DNA of 62,474 nt from Acetobacteraceae bacterium. Its GTDB lineage: Bacteria > Pseudomonadota > Alphaproteobacteria > Acetobacterales > Acetobacteraceae. The notes under the pieces were generated by a model that saw only the letters and a program-made list of their open reading frames with translations, ran no database searches and had not been told where the DNA came from. The DNA lies in contig DAIDJM010000048.1 of the NCBI GenBank assembly GCA_027451405.1, positions 1 through 62,474 on the forward strand, written 5' to 3'. The translations under genes were made by a program, and so were the position numbers. Each line of letters begins with the position of its first letter. Position 1 is the stretch's first letter. Positions 1 through 8,737 of this stretch are shown here, one piece after another.

Positions 1-105
1 GAACTGGTACGCGCGCGCCAGCAGTTCGCGATCGAGCCGCTCGTGCTCGGGCCGATCGCCGTCCGGCCAGCCGGGGATGACTTCGCGCAGCGCGGTGGCG
101 CTCAC
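1..105 (-). CDS. 5' end of an unidentified gene downstream of radC (partial)
   Basis: A GTG at 105-103 overlaps the radC stop by four bases (GTGA), which implies translational coupling. Thirty-five open codons run to the window edge. The peptide begins MSATALREVIPGW and contains LDRELLARAYQF. That last stretch faintly resembles the start of the HD domain in RelA/SpoT-type (p)ppGpp enzymes, but 35 residues are too few to name it. The tight coupling and good codon use make a real gene likely. The function stays open. Confidence 0.5.
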   Translation of the reverse strand, partial: MSATALREVIPGWPDGDRPEHERLDRELLARAYQF

Positions 106-827
106 AGGAGCCCTGCCTCGGCGAAGCTCGTGTACCGGCCACGGCCGATGACCACGTGGTCGTGCACGGGGATGTCGAGCAGCCGGCCGGCGGCGACGAG
201 CTGCTCGGTGACCGCGCGATCGTCGGCGCTGGGAGTCGGATCGCCGCTCGGGTGGTTGTGCACGAGGATCAATGCGGTGGCATGGAGCTCGAGCGCGCGC
301 CGCGCGACCTCGCGCGGATAGACCGGGGTGTGGTTCACGGTGCCGCGGGTCTGTGCCTCGTCGGCGAGCAGATGGTTTTTCGTGTCGAGGAACAGGATGC
401 GGAACTGCTCGACCGGTTCGCGCGCCATCGCGGCGTTGAGATAGGCCATCAGCGCGTCCCAGTGGGAGAGCACCGGCCGGTCGCGCAGCTCGGCGCGGGC
501 GAGACGCAGCGCGGCCGCCTGCACGATCTTGAGCGCGGCGGCGCTCGCCTCGCCCATGCCCTCGACCGCCGCGATCTCGCGCGCCGGGGCCGCGATTGCG
601 TTCGCGAAACTGCCGAACCGGTCGATCAGAAGGCGGGCGATGGGTTTGGTGTCGCGCCGCGGCAGGGCGAGGAACAGCACCATCTCCAGCATTTCGTGGT
701 CGGCGAGCGCGTCGGGGCCGGCGGCGAGCAGCCGGTGGCGCATGCGGGCGCGATGTTCCTCGGCGGAGAGCGGCGACCGGGGCCTCGCCTCGCCGCCCTC
801 GAGCGGCAGCGTGTCCGGCGCCGGCAC
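102..827 (-). CDS. radC: RadC family JAB-domain protein
   Basis: This 241-residue protein has the RadC layout: an N-terminal helix-hairpin-helix-like region (about residues 30-110) and a C-terminal JAB/MPN metal-binding domain. The metal motif HNHPSGDPTPSADD lies at residues 190-203, with the distal glutamate region near LDTKNHLLADE (148-157). RadC is annotated as a DNA-repair protein, but its biochemical role in most bacteria is unsettled. The ATG at 827 is 7 bases after the map stop, so the two genes are probably cotranscribed. Length is normal for the family. Confidence 0.93.
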   Translation of the reverse strand: MPAPDTLPLEGGEARPRSPLSAEEHRARMRHRLLAAGPDALADHEMLEMVLFLALPRRDTKPIARLLIDRFGSFANAIAAPAREIAAVEGMGEASAAALKIVQAAALRLARAELRDRPVLSHWDALMAYLNAAMAREPVEQFRILFLDTKNHLLADEAQTRGTVNHTPVYPREVARRALELHATALILVHNHPSGDPTPSADDRAVTEQLVAAGRLLDIPVHDHVVIGRGRYTSFAEAGLL

Positions 828-834
828 GAAGCGG

Positions 835-1641
835 TCAGGCCGCCGGGTAAGGCGGGTGGTGCAGCCCGGCCGGCGAGATCGTGAAGATTTCGCAGCCCGT
901 CTCGGTGACCCCCACCATGTGCTCGAATTGCGCGGAGAGGCTGCGGTCGCGCGTCACCGCGGTCCAGCCATCCTCGAGCACCTTCACCTCGGGCCGGCCG
1001 GCATTCACCATCGGCTCGATCGTGAAGAACATGCCGGGGCGCATGACCGGCCCCTCGCCGCGCTTGCCGAAATGCAGCACGTTCGGCGCGGCGTGGAAGG
1101 TGCGGCCGATGCCGTGTCCGCAGAAATCCCGCACCACGCTGAAGCGGTTCGACTCCACGAAGGTCTGGATGGCGAACCCGATATCGCCGAGCGTGGCGCC
1201 GGGCCGGACCGCGGCGATGCCGCGCATCAGCGCCTGGTAGGTCACGTCCATCAGGTTGCGTGCCTTGGTGGAGGCCTCGCCGGCCACGAACATGCGGCTC
1301 GTGTCGCCGTGCCAGCCATCGAGGATCACGGTGACGTCGATGTTGAGGATGTCGCCGTCCGCGAGCCGCCGGTCGCCCGGGATGCCGTGGCAGACGACAT
1401 GGTTGAGCGAGGTGCAGATGGATTTCGGGAAGCCGCGATAGTTCAGCGGCGCCGGCCGGGCGCCATGCGCGACGATGAAATCGTGGCACAGCCGGTCGAG
1501 CTCGCCCGTCGTGACGCCGGGGCGCACATGCGGGACGATCATGTCGAGACATTCGGCCGCGAGCCGCCCGGCGGCGCGCATGCCCTCGAAATCCTCCGGC
1601 GGATGCAAGGTGATCCGCCTGGCGTCGGCTCCGCCATCCAT
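835..1641 (-). CDS. map: Type I methionine aminopeptidase
   Basis: The enzyme removes the initiator methionine from nascent cytosolic proteins. The pita-bread metallopeptidase signature is complete: His85 in NHVVCHGIP, metal ligands Asp102 (NIDVTVILDGWHGD) and Asp113, His176 in CGHGIGR, Glu209 in FFTIEPM and Glu240 in SAQFEHM. The ATG at 1641 gives 268 residues, close to the usual 250-270. The frame stays open further upstream to 1758, but that extension is Pro/Arg-rich and looks non-coding. The gene lies directly upstream of radC. Confidence 0.95.
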   Translation of the reverse strand: MDGGADARRITLHPPEDFEGMRAAGRLAAECLDMIVPHVRPGVTTGELDRLCHDFIVAHGARPAPLNYRGFPKSICTSLNHVVCHGIPGDRRLADGDILNIDVTVILDGWHGDTSRMFVAGEASTKARNLMDVTYQALMRGIAAVRPGATLGDIGFAIQTFVESNRFSVVRDFCGHGIGRTFHAAPNVLHFGKRGEGPVMRPGMFFTIEPMVNAGRPEVKVLEDGWTAVTRDRSLSAQFEHMVGVTETGCEIFTISPAGLHHPPYPAA

Positions 1642-1813
1642 GGTCACAAGATGCGCAGGCCGGGGCGGGTCTGCAAGTTTTGCCTGGGCGACGCGGCGCG
1701 GGGCCGGGGGGCCCGCGGCTTGATCAGGCTCAATGTGCGCCCGGCGGGGACGTGCCAAGAGAGGCGGGCGGCGAGGCGGCCCGGGTTGCGGGCGCTCGTC
1801 CGGGGGACGCGTG

Positions 1814-2908
1814 ATGCCTGACCCGCCAGGTAACGGAGCTGGAACCCGCGAGCCCCCGTCCGCGCCCGCTTCGCTTCCGATGGTCGTCCCCGAACAGAAG
1901 GTGGCCTTGCGTCCGCGTCCGCGTCGCGCGCTCGGCAGGCGTGCATGGCTGGCACTGCTGGCGGCGTCGGCCGGCGCGGCGGGCGGCGTCGTCTGGTGGC
2001 TGAACCGGCCGCCGCCGGTTCCGCCCGGGATCGCCTACTCGAACGGCCGGCTGGAGGCCGACGAGATCGACATCGCCACGAAATTCGCGGGCCGGATCGC
2101 TGCCATTCTCGTGGATGAGGGCGACTGGGTGAAGCCCGGCCAGGTGGTCGCCAGGATGGACACGCGCGATCTCGAGGCGCAGCTCGCCGAGGCGCGCGCG
2201 CAGATCCGGCAGGCGCAGCACGTGGTCGACGATACGCGCACGGAACTCGCGCAGCAGGGCGCGCGCGTGCGCTTCGCCGCGCAGGAATTGCTGCGTGCGC
2301 GGGCGCTGGTGCCTTCCGGTACCGAACGCCGCGAGGTGCTCGATCAGCGTCAGTCGGAATTCGATCAGGCGACCGCGGCCTATGACGGCACCGAGGCGAA
2401 GATTGCCGCCGACGAGGCCGCGCTGATCGCCGCGAAGCACAATGCGGAGGTGATCCGCATCCATATCGAGGACAACACGCTCGTGGCGCCGAAGCGGGGG
2501 CCGATTTTATACCGGCTCGCGAATGTCGGCGAGGTGCTCCCGGCGGGCGGCAAGGTCTACACCATGCTCGACGTCACCTACGTCTACATGGATGTGTTTT
2601 TGCCGACCGAGGAGGCCGGTCGGGTGAAAGTGGGCGACGAGGCGCGCATCCAGCTCGATGCGCTGCCCGGGCGGCCCATTCCCGCCACCGTCGCCTTCAT
2701 TGCGGGGGAAAATCAGTTTACCCCGAAGATGGTCGAGACCAAGTCGGAGCGCGACCGGCTGATGTTCCGGGTCCGTGTGCGGATCGCGCCCGACCGGTTG
2801 CGGCGGCACGAGGCGGAAGTGCGATCCGGGCCGCCGGGGATGGCCTATATCCGCTATGATCCGAAAGCGGAATGGCCGCCCTTTCTGAGGCTCGGGGAGG
2901 GAAGTTGA
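1814..2908 (+). CDS. yhiI: HlyD/YhiI-type periplasmic adaptor of an ABC exporter
   Basis: A membrane-fusion protein linking the inner-membrane ABC exporter encoded next to the outer envelope. A single N-terminal membrane anchor (LALLAASAGAAGGVVWWL) is followed by a biotinyl-lipoyl-like half (GRIAAILVDEGDWVKPGQVV), a long Ala/Gln/Arg-rich coiled coil and a beta-barrel region. The ATG at 1814 has a GGGGGA motif about 7 bases upstream; a GTG at 1811 is also possible. About 364 residues, as in YhiI/YbhG relatives. The stop overlaps the TTG start of the next gene, so the three exporter genes form one operon. Confidence 0.88.
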   Translation: MPDPPGNGAGTREPPSAPASLPMVVPEQKVALRPRPRRALGRRAWLALLAASAGAAGGVVWWLNRPPPVPPGIAYSNGRLEADEIDIATKFAGRIAAILVDEGDWVKPGQVVARMDTRDLEAQLAEARAQIRQAQHVVDDTRTELAQQGARVRFAAQELLRARALVPSGTERREVLDQRQSEFDQATAAYDGTEAKIAADEAALIAAKHNAEVIRIHIEDNTLVAPKRGPILYRLANVGEVLPAGGKVYTMLDVTYVYMDVFLPTEEAGRVKVGDEARIQLDALPGRPIPATVAFIAGENQFTPKMVETKSERDRLMFRVRVRIAPDRLRRHEAEVRSGPPGMAYIRYDPKAEWPPFLRLGEGS

Positions 2909-5637
2909 GCGCATCGGCGGAAGCGACGGCCGTGCTCGCCGGCGTCAGTCACCGCTATGGTTCGCGGCGGGCGCTGCGCGCGGTCGATTTTTCGGTCGGG
3001 CGCGGCGAATGGGTGGGGGTCATCGGCCCGGACGGTGTCGGGAAATCGACGCTGCTCGGTCTTCTCGCCGGCGCCAAACGGCTGCAATCGGGTGCGGCCC
3101 GGGCGCTCGGCGGCGATCTCGCCGATGCTGCGCACCGGCAGCGCATATGCCCGCGCATCGCCTACATGCCCCAGGGGCTCGGGCGGAATCTCTATCCCGA
3201 TCTGTCGGTGGCGGAGAACATCGCCTTCTTTTCCCGCCTGTTCGGCCAGTCTGCCCGGGAACGGCGGGGTCGCACCGCGTCGCTGCTCGCGGCGACGGGC
3301 CTCGCCCCCTTCGCCGGCCGCGCGGCGCGCCAATTGTCGGGCGGCATGCGGCAGAAACTCGCCCTTTGCTGCGCGCTCATTCACGATCCGGACCTGCTGA
3401 TCCTCGACGAGCCGACCACCGGCGTCGATCCGCTCTCGCGCCGGCAATTCTGGGCGTTGCTGGCGAGCATCCGCGCCGCGCGGCCGGCCCTCAGCGTTGT
3501 CGTGGCCACCGCCTATATGTCGGAAGCCGAGCCGTTCGACCGGCTGGTCGCGCTGAATGACGGCGTGGTGCTGGCGCAGGGATCGCCGGCCGACATCAAG
3601 CGCAAGACCGGCTGCGCCACGCTCGATGCGAGCTTCGTCGTTCTGCTCGGCGGTTCGAAGGCGGCGCAGGCGACCGCCTCGCCGGATGCGGGGCCGCCGG
3701 ACGCGAGCGCGCCGGTGGCGATCTGCGCCTCCGGTCTGACGCGGCGCTTCGGCGACTTCCTGGCGGTCGATCATGTGAGTTTCGCGATTCGGCGCGGCGA
3801 GATCTTCGGCTTTCTCGGCTCGAACGGCTGCGGCAAGACCACGACGATGCGCATGCTGACCGGCCTGCTCGCGCCGACTGAAGGCAGCGCCACGTTGTTC
3901 GGCAACCCGATCGATCCGGCGGACCGGGCGGCGCACGCCCGGGTCGGCTACATGTCGCAATCCTTCTCGCTCTATACCGAGCTCACGGTGCGGCAGAATC
4001 TCGTGCTGCACGCAAAACTGTATCGTCTGCCGCCCGAGCGGGCAGCGGCCCGCATCGCCTCGGTGATCGAAACATTCGCGCTCGGCGCCGATCTCGATGC
4101 GATGGCCGGCGGTTTGCCGCTCGGCATCCGGCAGCGCCTTTCGCTCGCGGTCGCGGTCGTGCACGAGCCGGAGCTGCTGATCCTCGACGAGCCGACCTCC
4201 GGCGTCGATCCGCTGGCACGCGACCGGTTCTGGGTGCTGCTGCGCACGCTCGCGCGCCGGCAGGGTGTGACGATCTTCGTCTCGACTCATTTCATGGACG
4301 AAGCGGAGCGCTGCGACCGGGTGGCGCTGATGCATGCGGGCCGGGTGCTGGCCTCCGGTGCGCCGGCGCAACTGGTGGCGGCGAGCGGGGAGCCGACGCT
4401 TGAAGCGGCTTTCGTGGCGCTGCTGCTGGGGTCGGAGGTAGCCGGTTCCGGCATCGGCAGCCCAAGCCCGGTGCCGCCCCGGGTGGCGGGGGGCGGTGCC
4501 GCGCATCATCCGGCGTTCAGCCTTGGCCGTTTGCTCGCCTTCGCCCGGCGCGAGGCGCTCGAACTCATGCGCGATCCGATCCGGCTGGGCTTCGCGGTGC
4601 TCGGCACGATGTTCCTGTTCATCGTGCTCGGCTTCGGCGTGAACACCGATGTCGATCATCTGCCCTTCGCCGCGCTCGATCGCGACCGCACGCCGGAAAG
4701 CCGGCTTTATCTCCAGGGTTTCGCGGGCTCGCCTTTTTTCGAGGCGGAGGCGCCGGCCGTGACCGAGAGCGCGCTCGCGCGCCGCCTCGAGAGCGGCGCG
4801 ATCATGATCGGCATCGAGATTCCGCCCGGCTTCGGGCGCGACGTGCGGCGCGGCGCGCCCACCGAAATCGGCATCCGGATCGACGGCGCGATGCCGTTCC
4901 GCGCGGAGACGGCGCGCGGTTATGTCGAGGCGGTCCACGACCGGTTCCTGCAACATCTGGCCGCCCGCACCGGCCGGGAGACGGCGCCGCTGCCCGCCAA
5001 CATCGAGGCTCGTTTCCGCTACAACCAGTCCTTCGAGAGCGTGAACGCCCTGGTGCCCGGCGATTACGCGATGCTGCTCGCGCTCATTCCCGCCGTGCTG
5101 ATGGCGTTGGCCGTGGTGCGCGAGAAGGAGCTCGGCTCGATCGTCAATCTCTACGTGACCCCGGCGACGCGGCTCGAATTCCTGGTCGGCAAGCAGCTGC
5201 CTTATGTCGGGCTGGCGATGGCGAGCGCGGTCATGCTGGCCGCGATCGCGGCCTTGCTGTTCGGCGTGCCGATCAAAGGCAGCGCGGCGGCCCTGCTGCT
5301 GGGCACGCTGCTCTATGTCTTCGCGACGACGGCCTATGGCCTGCTCATGTCCTCGTTCGCGAGCAGCCAGATCGCGGCCCTGTTCGCGACCGCGATCCTC
5401 ACCGTGGTGCCGGCGCAACAATTCTCCGGCCTGATTTCACCGGTCTCGGCACTCACCGGCTTCGGCGCGCTGCTCGGCCGTCTGTTCCCGATGAGTTATT
5501 ATCTGCCGATCAGCCTCGGCAGCTTCACGAAGGGTCTCGGCTTCGCCGATCTGTTGCCCTGGATGCTGCCGCTCTCGCTGTTCACGCCGGCGCTGATCGG
5601 CCTGAGCCTGTGGCTCATGCGGGCGCAGGAGCGCTGA
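2905..5637 (+). CDS. rbbA: RbbA/YhiH-type ABC exporter: two ATPase domains fused to an ABC-2 permease
   Basis: One polypeptide of about 910 residues carries two nucleotide-binding domains and a membrane domain. The first domain has Walker A GPDGVGKST, signature LSGGMRQ and Walker B LLILDEPTTGVD; the second has SNGCGKTT, a variant signature LPLGIRQ and LLILDEPTSGVD. The C-terminal third is an ABC-2 permease with one early and about five late membrane spans. The TTG at 2905 is preferred because GGGGAGGGA precedes it and it overlaps the upstream stop (TTGA); an ATG at 2872 would overlap further. E. coli RbbA is reported as ribosome-associated; here the HlyD and permease partners suggest export. 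The substrate is unknown. Confidence 0.87.
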   Translation: MSASAEATAVLAGVSHRYGSRRALRAVDFSVGRGEWVGVIGPDGVGKSTLLGLLAGAKRLQSGAARALGGDLADAAHRQRICPRIAYMPQGLGRNLYPDLSVAENIAFFSRLFGQSARERRGRTASLLAATGLAPFAGRAARQLSGGMRQKLALCCALIHDPDLLILDEPTTGVDPLSRRQFWALLASIRAARPALSVVVATAYMSEAEPFDRLVALNDGVVLAQGSPADIKRKTGCATLDASFVVLLGGSKAAQATASPDAGPPDASAPVAICASGLTRRFGDFLAVDHVSFAIRRGEIFGFLGSNGCGKTTTMRMLTGLLAPTEGSATLFGNPIDPADRAAHARVGYMSQSFSLYTELTVRQNLVLHAKLYRLPPERAAARIASVIETFALGADLDAMAGGLPLGIRQRLSLAVAVVHEPELLILDEPTSGVDPLARDRFWVLLRTLARRQGVTIFVSTHFMDEAERCDRVALMHAGRVLASGAPAQLVAASGEPTLEAAFVALLLGSEVAGSGIGSPSPVPPRVAGGGAAHHPAFSLGRLLAFARREALELMRDPIRLGFAVLGTMFLFIVLGFGVNTDVDHLPFAALDRDRTPESRLYLQGFAGSPFFEAEAPAVTESALARRLESGAIMIGIEIPPGFGRDVRRGAPTEIGIRIDGAMPFRAETARGYVEAVHDRFLQHLAARTGRETAPLPANIEARFRYNQSFESVNALVPGDYAMLLALIPAVLMALAVVREKELGSIVNLYVTPATRLEFLVGKQLPYVGLAMASAVMLAAIAALLFGVPIKGSAAALLLGTLLYVFATTAYGLLMSSFASSQIAALFATAILTVVPAQQFSGLISPVSALTGFGALLGRLFPMSYYLPISLGSFTKGLGFADLLPWMLPLSLFTPALIGLSLWLMRAQER

Positions 5638-5638
5638 G

Positions 5639-6766
5639 GTGTTTTCCTCCGCCCGCGTGTTCTGGCTGGCGACGAAGGAGGTGCGCAGCATCCTGAGCGA
5701 CCGGGTGCTGATCGTGCTGGTCGTCTATACGTTCACGCTCTCGGTGATTTCGATGGCGCAGAACACCGCGCAGGAAGTGCACAACGCGGCGATCGCCATC
5801 GCCGACGAGGACCATTCCGCGCTGTCGCGGGCGATCGCGCAGGCTTTCCTGCCCCCGCGCTTCAAGCCGGCGCAGGCGATCCGTCCGTCCGAGATCGAGC
5901 GGTTTCTCGATCTTGCGCGCTATACGTTCGTGGTCGAGGTGCCGCCGCATTTCCAGCGCGATGTCGCGGCCGGCCGCAGCCCGACCATTCAGGTGCTGGC
6001 CGACGCGACCGCGGCGATGCAGGCAGGCGTCGGCGCCGGCTACGCCGTGCAGGTGATCGCGCAGGCGGTGGCGCGCTATGTGCGGCACGGAGCGGCCATG
6101 CCGCCGCCGGCGGTGAGGGCGGCGATACATCTCGCCTTCAATCCGAATGCCACGCCCGGCTGGTTCATGGGCATCATGGGCATTCTCAACAACGTCACGA
6201 TGCTGGCGATCGTGCTTTCGGGCGCCGCCGTGATCCGCGAGCGTGAACATGGAACCCTCGACCATCTGCTGACCATGCCGCTATCGCCGGTCGAGATCGC
6301 GCTCGCGAAGGTCGTGGCGAACGCGGCGGTGATCGCGCTCGCGACGGCGCTGTCGATCGCCTTCGTCGTGCGGCTTCTGCTCTCGATACCGATCGCGGGT
6401 TCGGTTCCGCTCTTTCTCGGCGGCACCTGCCTTTATTTGTTCTTCGCCTCGGCGGTGGGGCTGTTCCTGGCGACGATCGCGCGATCCATGCCGCAGATGG
6501 GCTTGCTGTTCATGCTGGTCTTCATACCGATGATCCAGCTCTCGGGCGGCTTCACGCCGCTCTCCTCGGAGCCGGTGGCGCTGCAATGGATCATGCAGGG
6601 TGTCGCTTCCACCCATTTCGTGGCGTTCGCCGAGGCGATTTTGTTCCGTGGCGCCGGGATCAGAATCGTCTGGCCGGATTTCGTGGCGACCGCCGGGCTC
6701 GGCGCGCTGTTTTTCACGCTCGCCATTCTGCGGCTGCGAAGCGTGCTTGAGCACGCCGCCGGTTGA
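5639..6766 (+). CDS. yhhJ: ABC-2 type permease (YhhJ-like)
   Basis: A second permease half for the exporter. One N-terminal membrane span (VLIVLVVYTFTLSVI) is followed by a periplasmic domain of about 140 residues and five C-terminal spans, with the family motif VIREREHGTLDHLL just after the second span. The GTG start at 5639 follows the rbbA stop by one base. With 375 residues it matches YhhJ/YbhS/YbhR proteins. Its partners are the membrane part of the RbbA fusion and the HlyD adaptor, so the operon should encode an inner-membrane-to-periplasm export complex. Confidence 0.88.
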   Translation: MFSSARVFWLATKEVRSILSDRVLIVLVVYTFTLSVISMAQNTAQEVHNAAIAIADEDHSALSRAIAQAFLPPRFKPAQAIRPSEIERFLDLARYTFVVEVPPHFQRDVAAGRSPTIQVLADATAAMQAGVGAGYAVQVIAQAVARYVRHGAAMPPPAVRAAIHLAFNPNATPGWFMGIMGILNNVTMLAIVLSGAAVIREREHGTLDHLLTMPLSPVEIALAKVVANAAVIALATALSIAFVVRLLLSIPIAGSVPLFLGGTCLYLFFASAVGLFLATIARSMPQMGLLFMLVFIPMIQLSGGFTPLSSEPVALQWIMQGVASTHFVAFAEAILFRGAGIRIVWPDFVATAGLGALFFTLAILRLRSVLEHAAG

Positions 6767-6785
6767 GCGGCCAATCGTTGCCGTG

Positions 6786-6883
6786 GGCGGCCAGGGGCTT
6801 TGCCCGGCTTTTCCAGGTCCTGGGGTCTGGGGCCTTTCGGCCCTAGCGGCCTGCAGAGGCAGAGCCTCTGCCCGCCGGAGGCA
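6786..6883 (+). repeat. GC-rich palindromic intergenic repeat, copy A (compound)
   Basis: The spacer between the convergent yhhJ and secB genes holds GGGTCTGGGGCCTTTCGG, then CAGAGGCAGAGCCTCTG, then CCCGCCGGAGGC. Each of the first two parts folds into a hairpin. A reversed fragment (GCCAGGGGCTTTGCCC) precedes them, so this copy looks like a partial inverted pair. It may end transcription from both sides. Other copies lie near 20.4, 34.9, 47.4 and 59.5 kb. Confidence 0.8.
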
Positions 6884-6889
6884 ATCTTC

Positions 6890-7414
6890 CTAAGACGGGA
6901 CCGCTTCCGCCTGCGCCTGCATGCGCCGGGCCTGCCAGAGGCCGACAAAATCGATCGGCTGCAGCAGCACCGGGGGGAAACCGCCTTCGCGCGTGACGTC
7001 CGAGAGCACCGTGCGGGCGAACGGGAAGAGCAACCTCGGGCACTCGATCAGCAGCACCGGCTCGACCGACTCGGCAGGCACCGCGTTCAGCGTGAACACG
7101 CCGGCGTAATGCAGCTCGGCGATGAAGACGTGCCGCCCTTCGCCGGCGCCCGCGCCATTGCCGTTGGCCGCCGCCACCGGCTCGCGCGCCTCGGCCTTCA
7201 CCGACAGCACGACCTCATAGACGTTCTGCCCCTCCTGAATCGGCCGGGCCTGCACATCGAGGTTGATCTGCACGTTCGGCTGGCTGCGCAGCGTCGCGTA
7301 GATGTCGGGCGCGTTCGGCACCTCGAACGACAAGTCCTTGATGTATTGCACGTTTACGATCAGCGGCGGCATCGGCGGCTGCGCGCCCTGGGGCGGCATC
7401 TGGGTTTCGGACAT
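6890..7414 (-). CDS. secB: SecB protein-export chaperone
   Basis: SecB holds preproteins unfolded in the cytosol and passes them to SecA. The 174-residue protein shows the family signatures VQYIKDLSFEVPNAP near the N terminus and EGGFPPVLLQPIDF near the C terminus. It is acidic and has a low-complexity loop (AAANGNGAGAGEG) between strands in the middle. The ATG at 7414 is followed by a variable Pro/Gln-rich leader, as in many alphaproteobacterial SecB proteins. It is the last gene of a minus-strand run, 47 bases behind the histidine phosphatase. Confidence 0.95.
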   Translation of the reverse strand: MSETQMPPQGAQPPMPPLIVNVQYIKDLSFEVPNAPDIYATLRSQPNVQINLDVQARPIQEGQNVYEVVLSVKAEAREPVAAANGNGAGAGEGRHVFIAELHYAGVFTLNAVPAESVEPVLLIECPRLLFPFARTVLSDVTREGGFPPVLLQPIDFVGLWQARRMQAQAEAVPS

Positions 7415-7461
7415 GAGCTACTCCTCGGTCGCGGCGCGCCTAGCACGGCGCTCGCCGCTTG

Positions 7462-8034
7462 TCAGGGGCCGGGCCAGCCGGCCACCGGCGCCTGCAGATC
7501 GATGCGGCGCCAATGCCCGTTCTCCAGGCTCTCGCCGGTGAGGGTGAGCAGGAAGGCCCAGTGGCTCACCAGCAGGGTGCGGCGCCATTGCGCATCGGCG
7601 AGCATCGCGTCGCGGAAGGCCGCCGCGCGGGCGACCACGCTCTCGGTGGTTTCGGTGGCGTCCGGCCACCAGATCTCCTCGATGGCCGAGAAATCATGAT
7701 CGGGCCAGGCGCTCGCGAGCCGGCCGCGCGGTGTGCCGATGTCACAGGCGAAATGGAAACGTTCGCGCACCACCGGGGTCACGGTCACCGGCACGCCGAG
7801 CCGCTGGGCGATCGGGCGCGCCGTCTGCAGCGCCCGCGTGTAGGGCGATACCAGGATACGCTCGATGCCGGCGCCGGCCAGCGCGTCGGCGGCGGCCTGG
7901 GCCTGCGCCTCGCCGGCCTCGGTGAGCGCGGGATCCGCGATGCCGGGATCGCGCTTCGTGGCCGAGAAGTGGAGATTGAACAGGCTCTGGCCGTGGCGCA
8001 TCACGATCATGGCGACAGGGCGGGTACTCGGCAT
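7462..8034 (-). CDS. Histidine phosphatase (phosphoglycerate-mutase-like) family protein
   Basis: The N terminus carries the RHG catalytic motif (IVMRHGQSLFN, about residues 10-20) with the phospho-accepting histidine. A second conserved histidine follows in LLVSHWAFLLTLTGE near the C terminus. The SPYTRALQTA block is also typical. At 190 residues this is a minimal branch-2-like phosphatase, and the substrate cannot be told from sequence. The ATG at 8034 was chosen because the frame upstream is only an Arg/Pro-rich extension. The gene follows the methyltransferase by 34 bases. Confidence 0.87.
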   Translation of the reverse strand: MPSTRPVAMIVMRHGQSLFNLHFSATKRDPGIADPALTEAGEAQAQAAADALAGAGIERILVSPYTRALQTARPIAQRLGVPVTVTPVVRERFHFACDIGTPRGRLASAWPDHDFSAIEEIWWPDATETTESVVARAAAFRDAMLADAQWRRTLLVSHWAFLLTLTGESLENGHWRRIDLQAPVAGWPGP

Positions 8035-8068
8035 GGCCCGGGCGGGCAAGGGCTCCGCCGGCGGGCGC

Positions 8069-8737
8069 TCAAGCGGGTGACGCCGGCGGCGCTCCGGCCG
8101 CCCGCGCCACGATCCGCGACGGCGCCGCATCCCGCCGCCGGAAGATCGTGATCCCGCGGAACCGGTGGTTGGTCGATTTCCACATCCCGATCACCGCCTC
8201 CTGCGCGAAGGCATCGCGCCGGTACATCGGCAGCACCTGATCGAGCCAGACCACGTGCGCGCCGACCGGCAGGCGCCGCAGCGCGCGCATCACCAGGTTC
8301 CGCTTCACCATCGTGGTATTGTAATGATCCGCGTCCTCGACGCTGTAGGGCGGATCGGCGAGTACGAGGTCATATTCCTCGAGCGGCACGTGCTCGAGGC
8401 GCTGCGCATCATCCAGGTAGGTCGGCTCGCAGGCGGGGTTGATGTCCACTGTATCGCCCGGAAACGCGTCCAGATCGACGCGCCCGCTGAACAGATGGAG
8501 CACCCGCCGCTTGTCGGGAAACAGCGCGCGCATCCGGCGCAGATAACCGGCGGGATAGCCGCCGTAATAGGCCGATTTCACCCGGTAGTCGTTGCCCATG
8601 ATCCAGGTGCCGACGACGCAGCCATTCTCGTCCAGAAACAGGCTCCTCGGGAAACCCGTCACACGAGCGTAATTGTCGATGCGCGCCTCCCAGGTGAGCG
8701 GAGCGGCGGGCACCACGGGCCGGGTGCGGCGGCTCAC
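8069..8737 (-). CDS. DPPY-motif DNA (adenine) methyltransferase-like protein
   Basis: A protein of about 222 residues with a SAM-binding-like motif HLFSGRV (residues 81-87) followed by the catalytic motif ADPPYS (127-132). That order and the DPPY tetrad are typical of N6-adenine/N4-cytosine DNA methyltransferases. The N-terminal 75 residues contain WEARIDNYARVTGFPRSLF and are not a domain I recognise; no separate target-recognition domain is obvious. The GTG at 8737 overlaps the glk stop by four bases (GTGA), which fixes the start and couples it to glucokinase. No restriction endonuclase is nearby. It could instead modify RNA or a small substrate. Confidence 0.75.
   Translation of the reverse strand: MSRRTRPVVPAAPLTWEARIDNYARVTGFPRSLFLDENGCVVGTWIMGNDYRVKSAYYGGYPAGYLRRMRALFPDKRRVLHLFSGRVDLDAFPGDTVDINPACEPTYLDDAQRLEHVPLEEYDLVLADPPYSVEDADHYNTTMVKRNLVMRALRRLPVGAHVVWLDQVLPMYRRDAFAQEAVIGMWKSTNHRFRGITIFRRRDAAPSRIVARAAGAPPASPA

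Noticed and set aside
1-105. Naming the partial gene after radC as a RelA/SpoT (p)ppGpp enzyme.
   Set aside because: Only 35 residues are visible and the resemblance (LDRELLARAYQF) is short; left unnamed.
2854-5421. A very long open frame (about 855 codons) on the minus strand opposite the ABC exporter.
   Set aside because: It is Arg/His/Gln-rich with no domain resemblance and mirrors the codon pattern of the real plus-strand gene; typical antisense shadow in GC-rich DNA. The same applies to long frames opposite transketolase (16966-19101), the permease (21618-23471), dnaX (36066-38087) and hisB-hisH (58460-60016).
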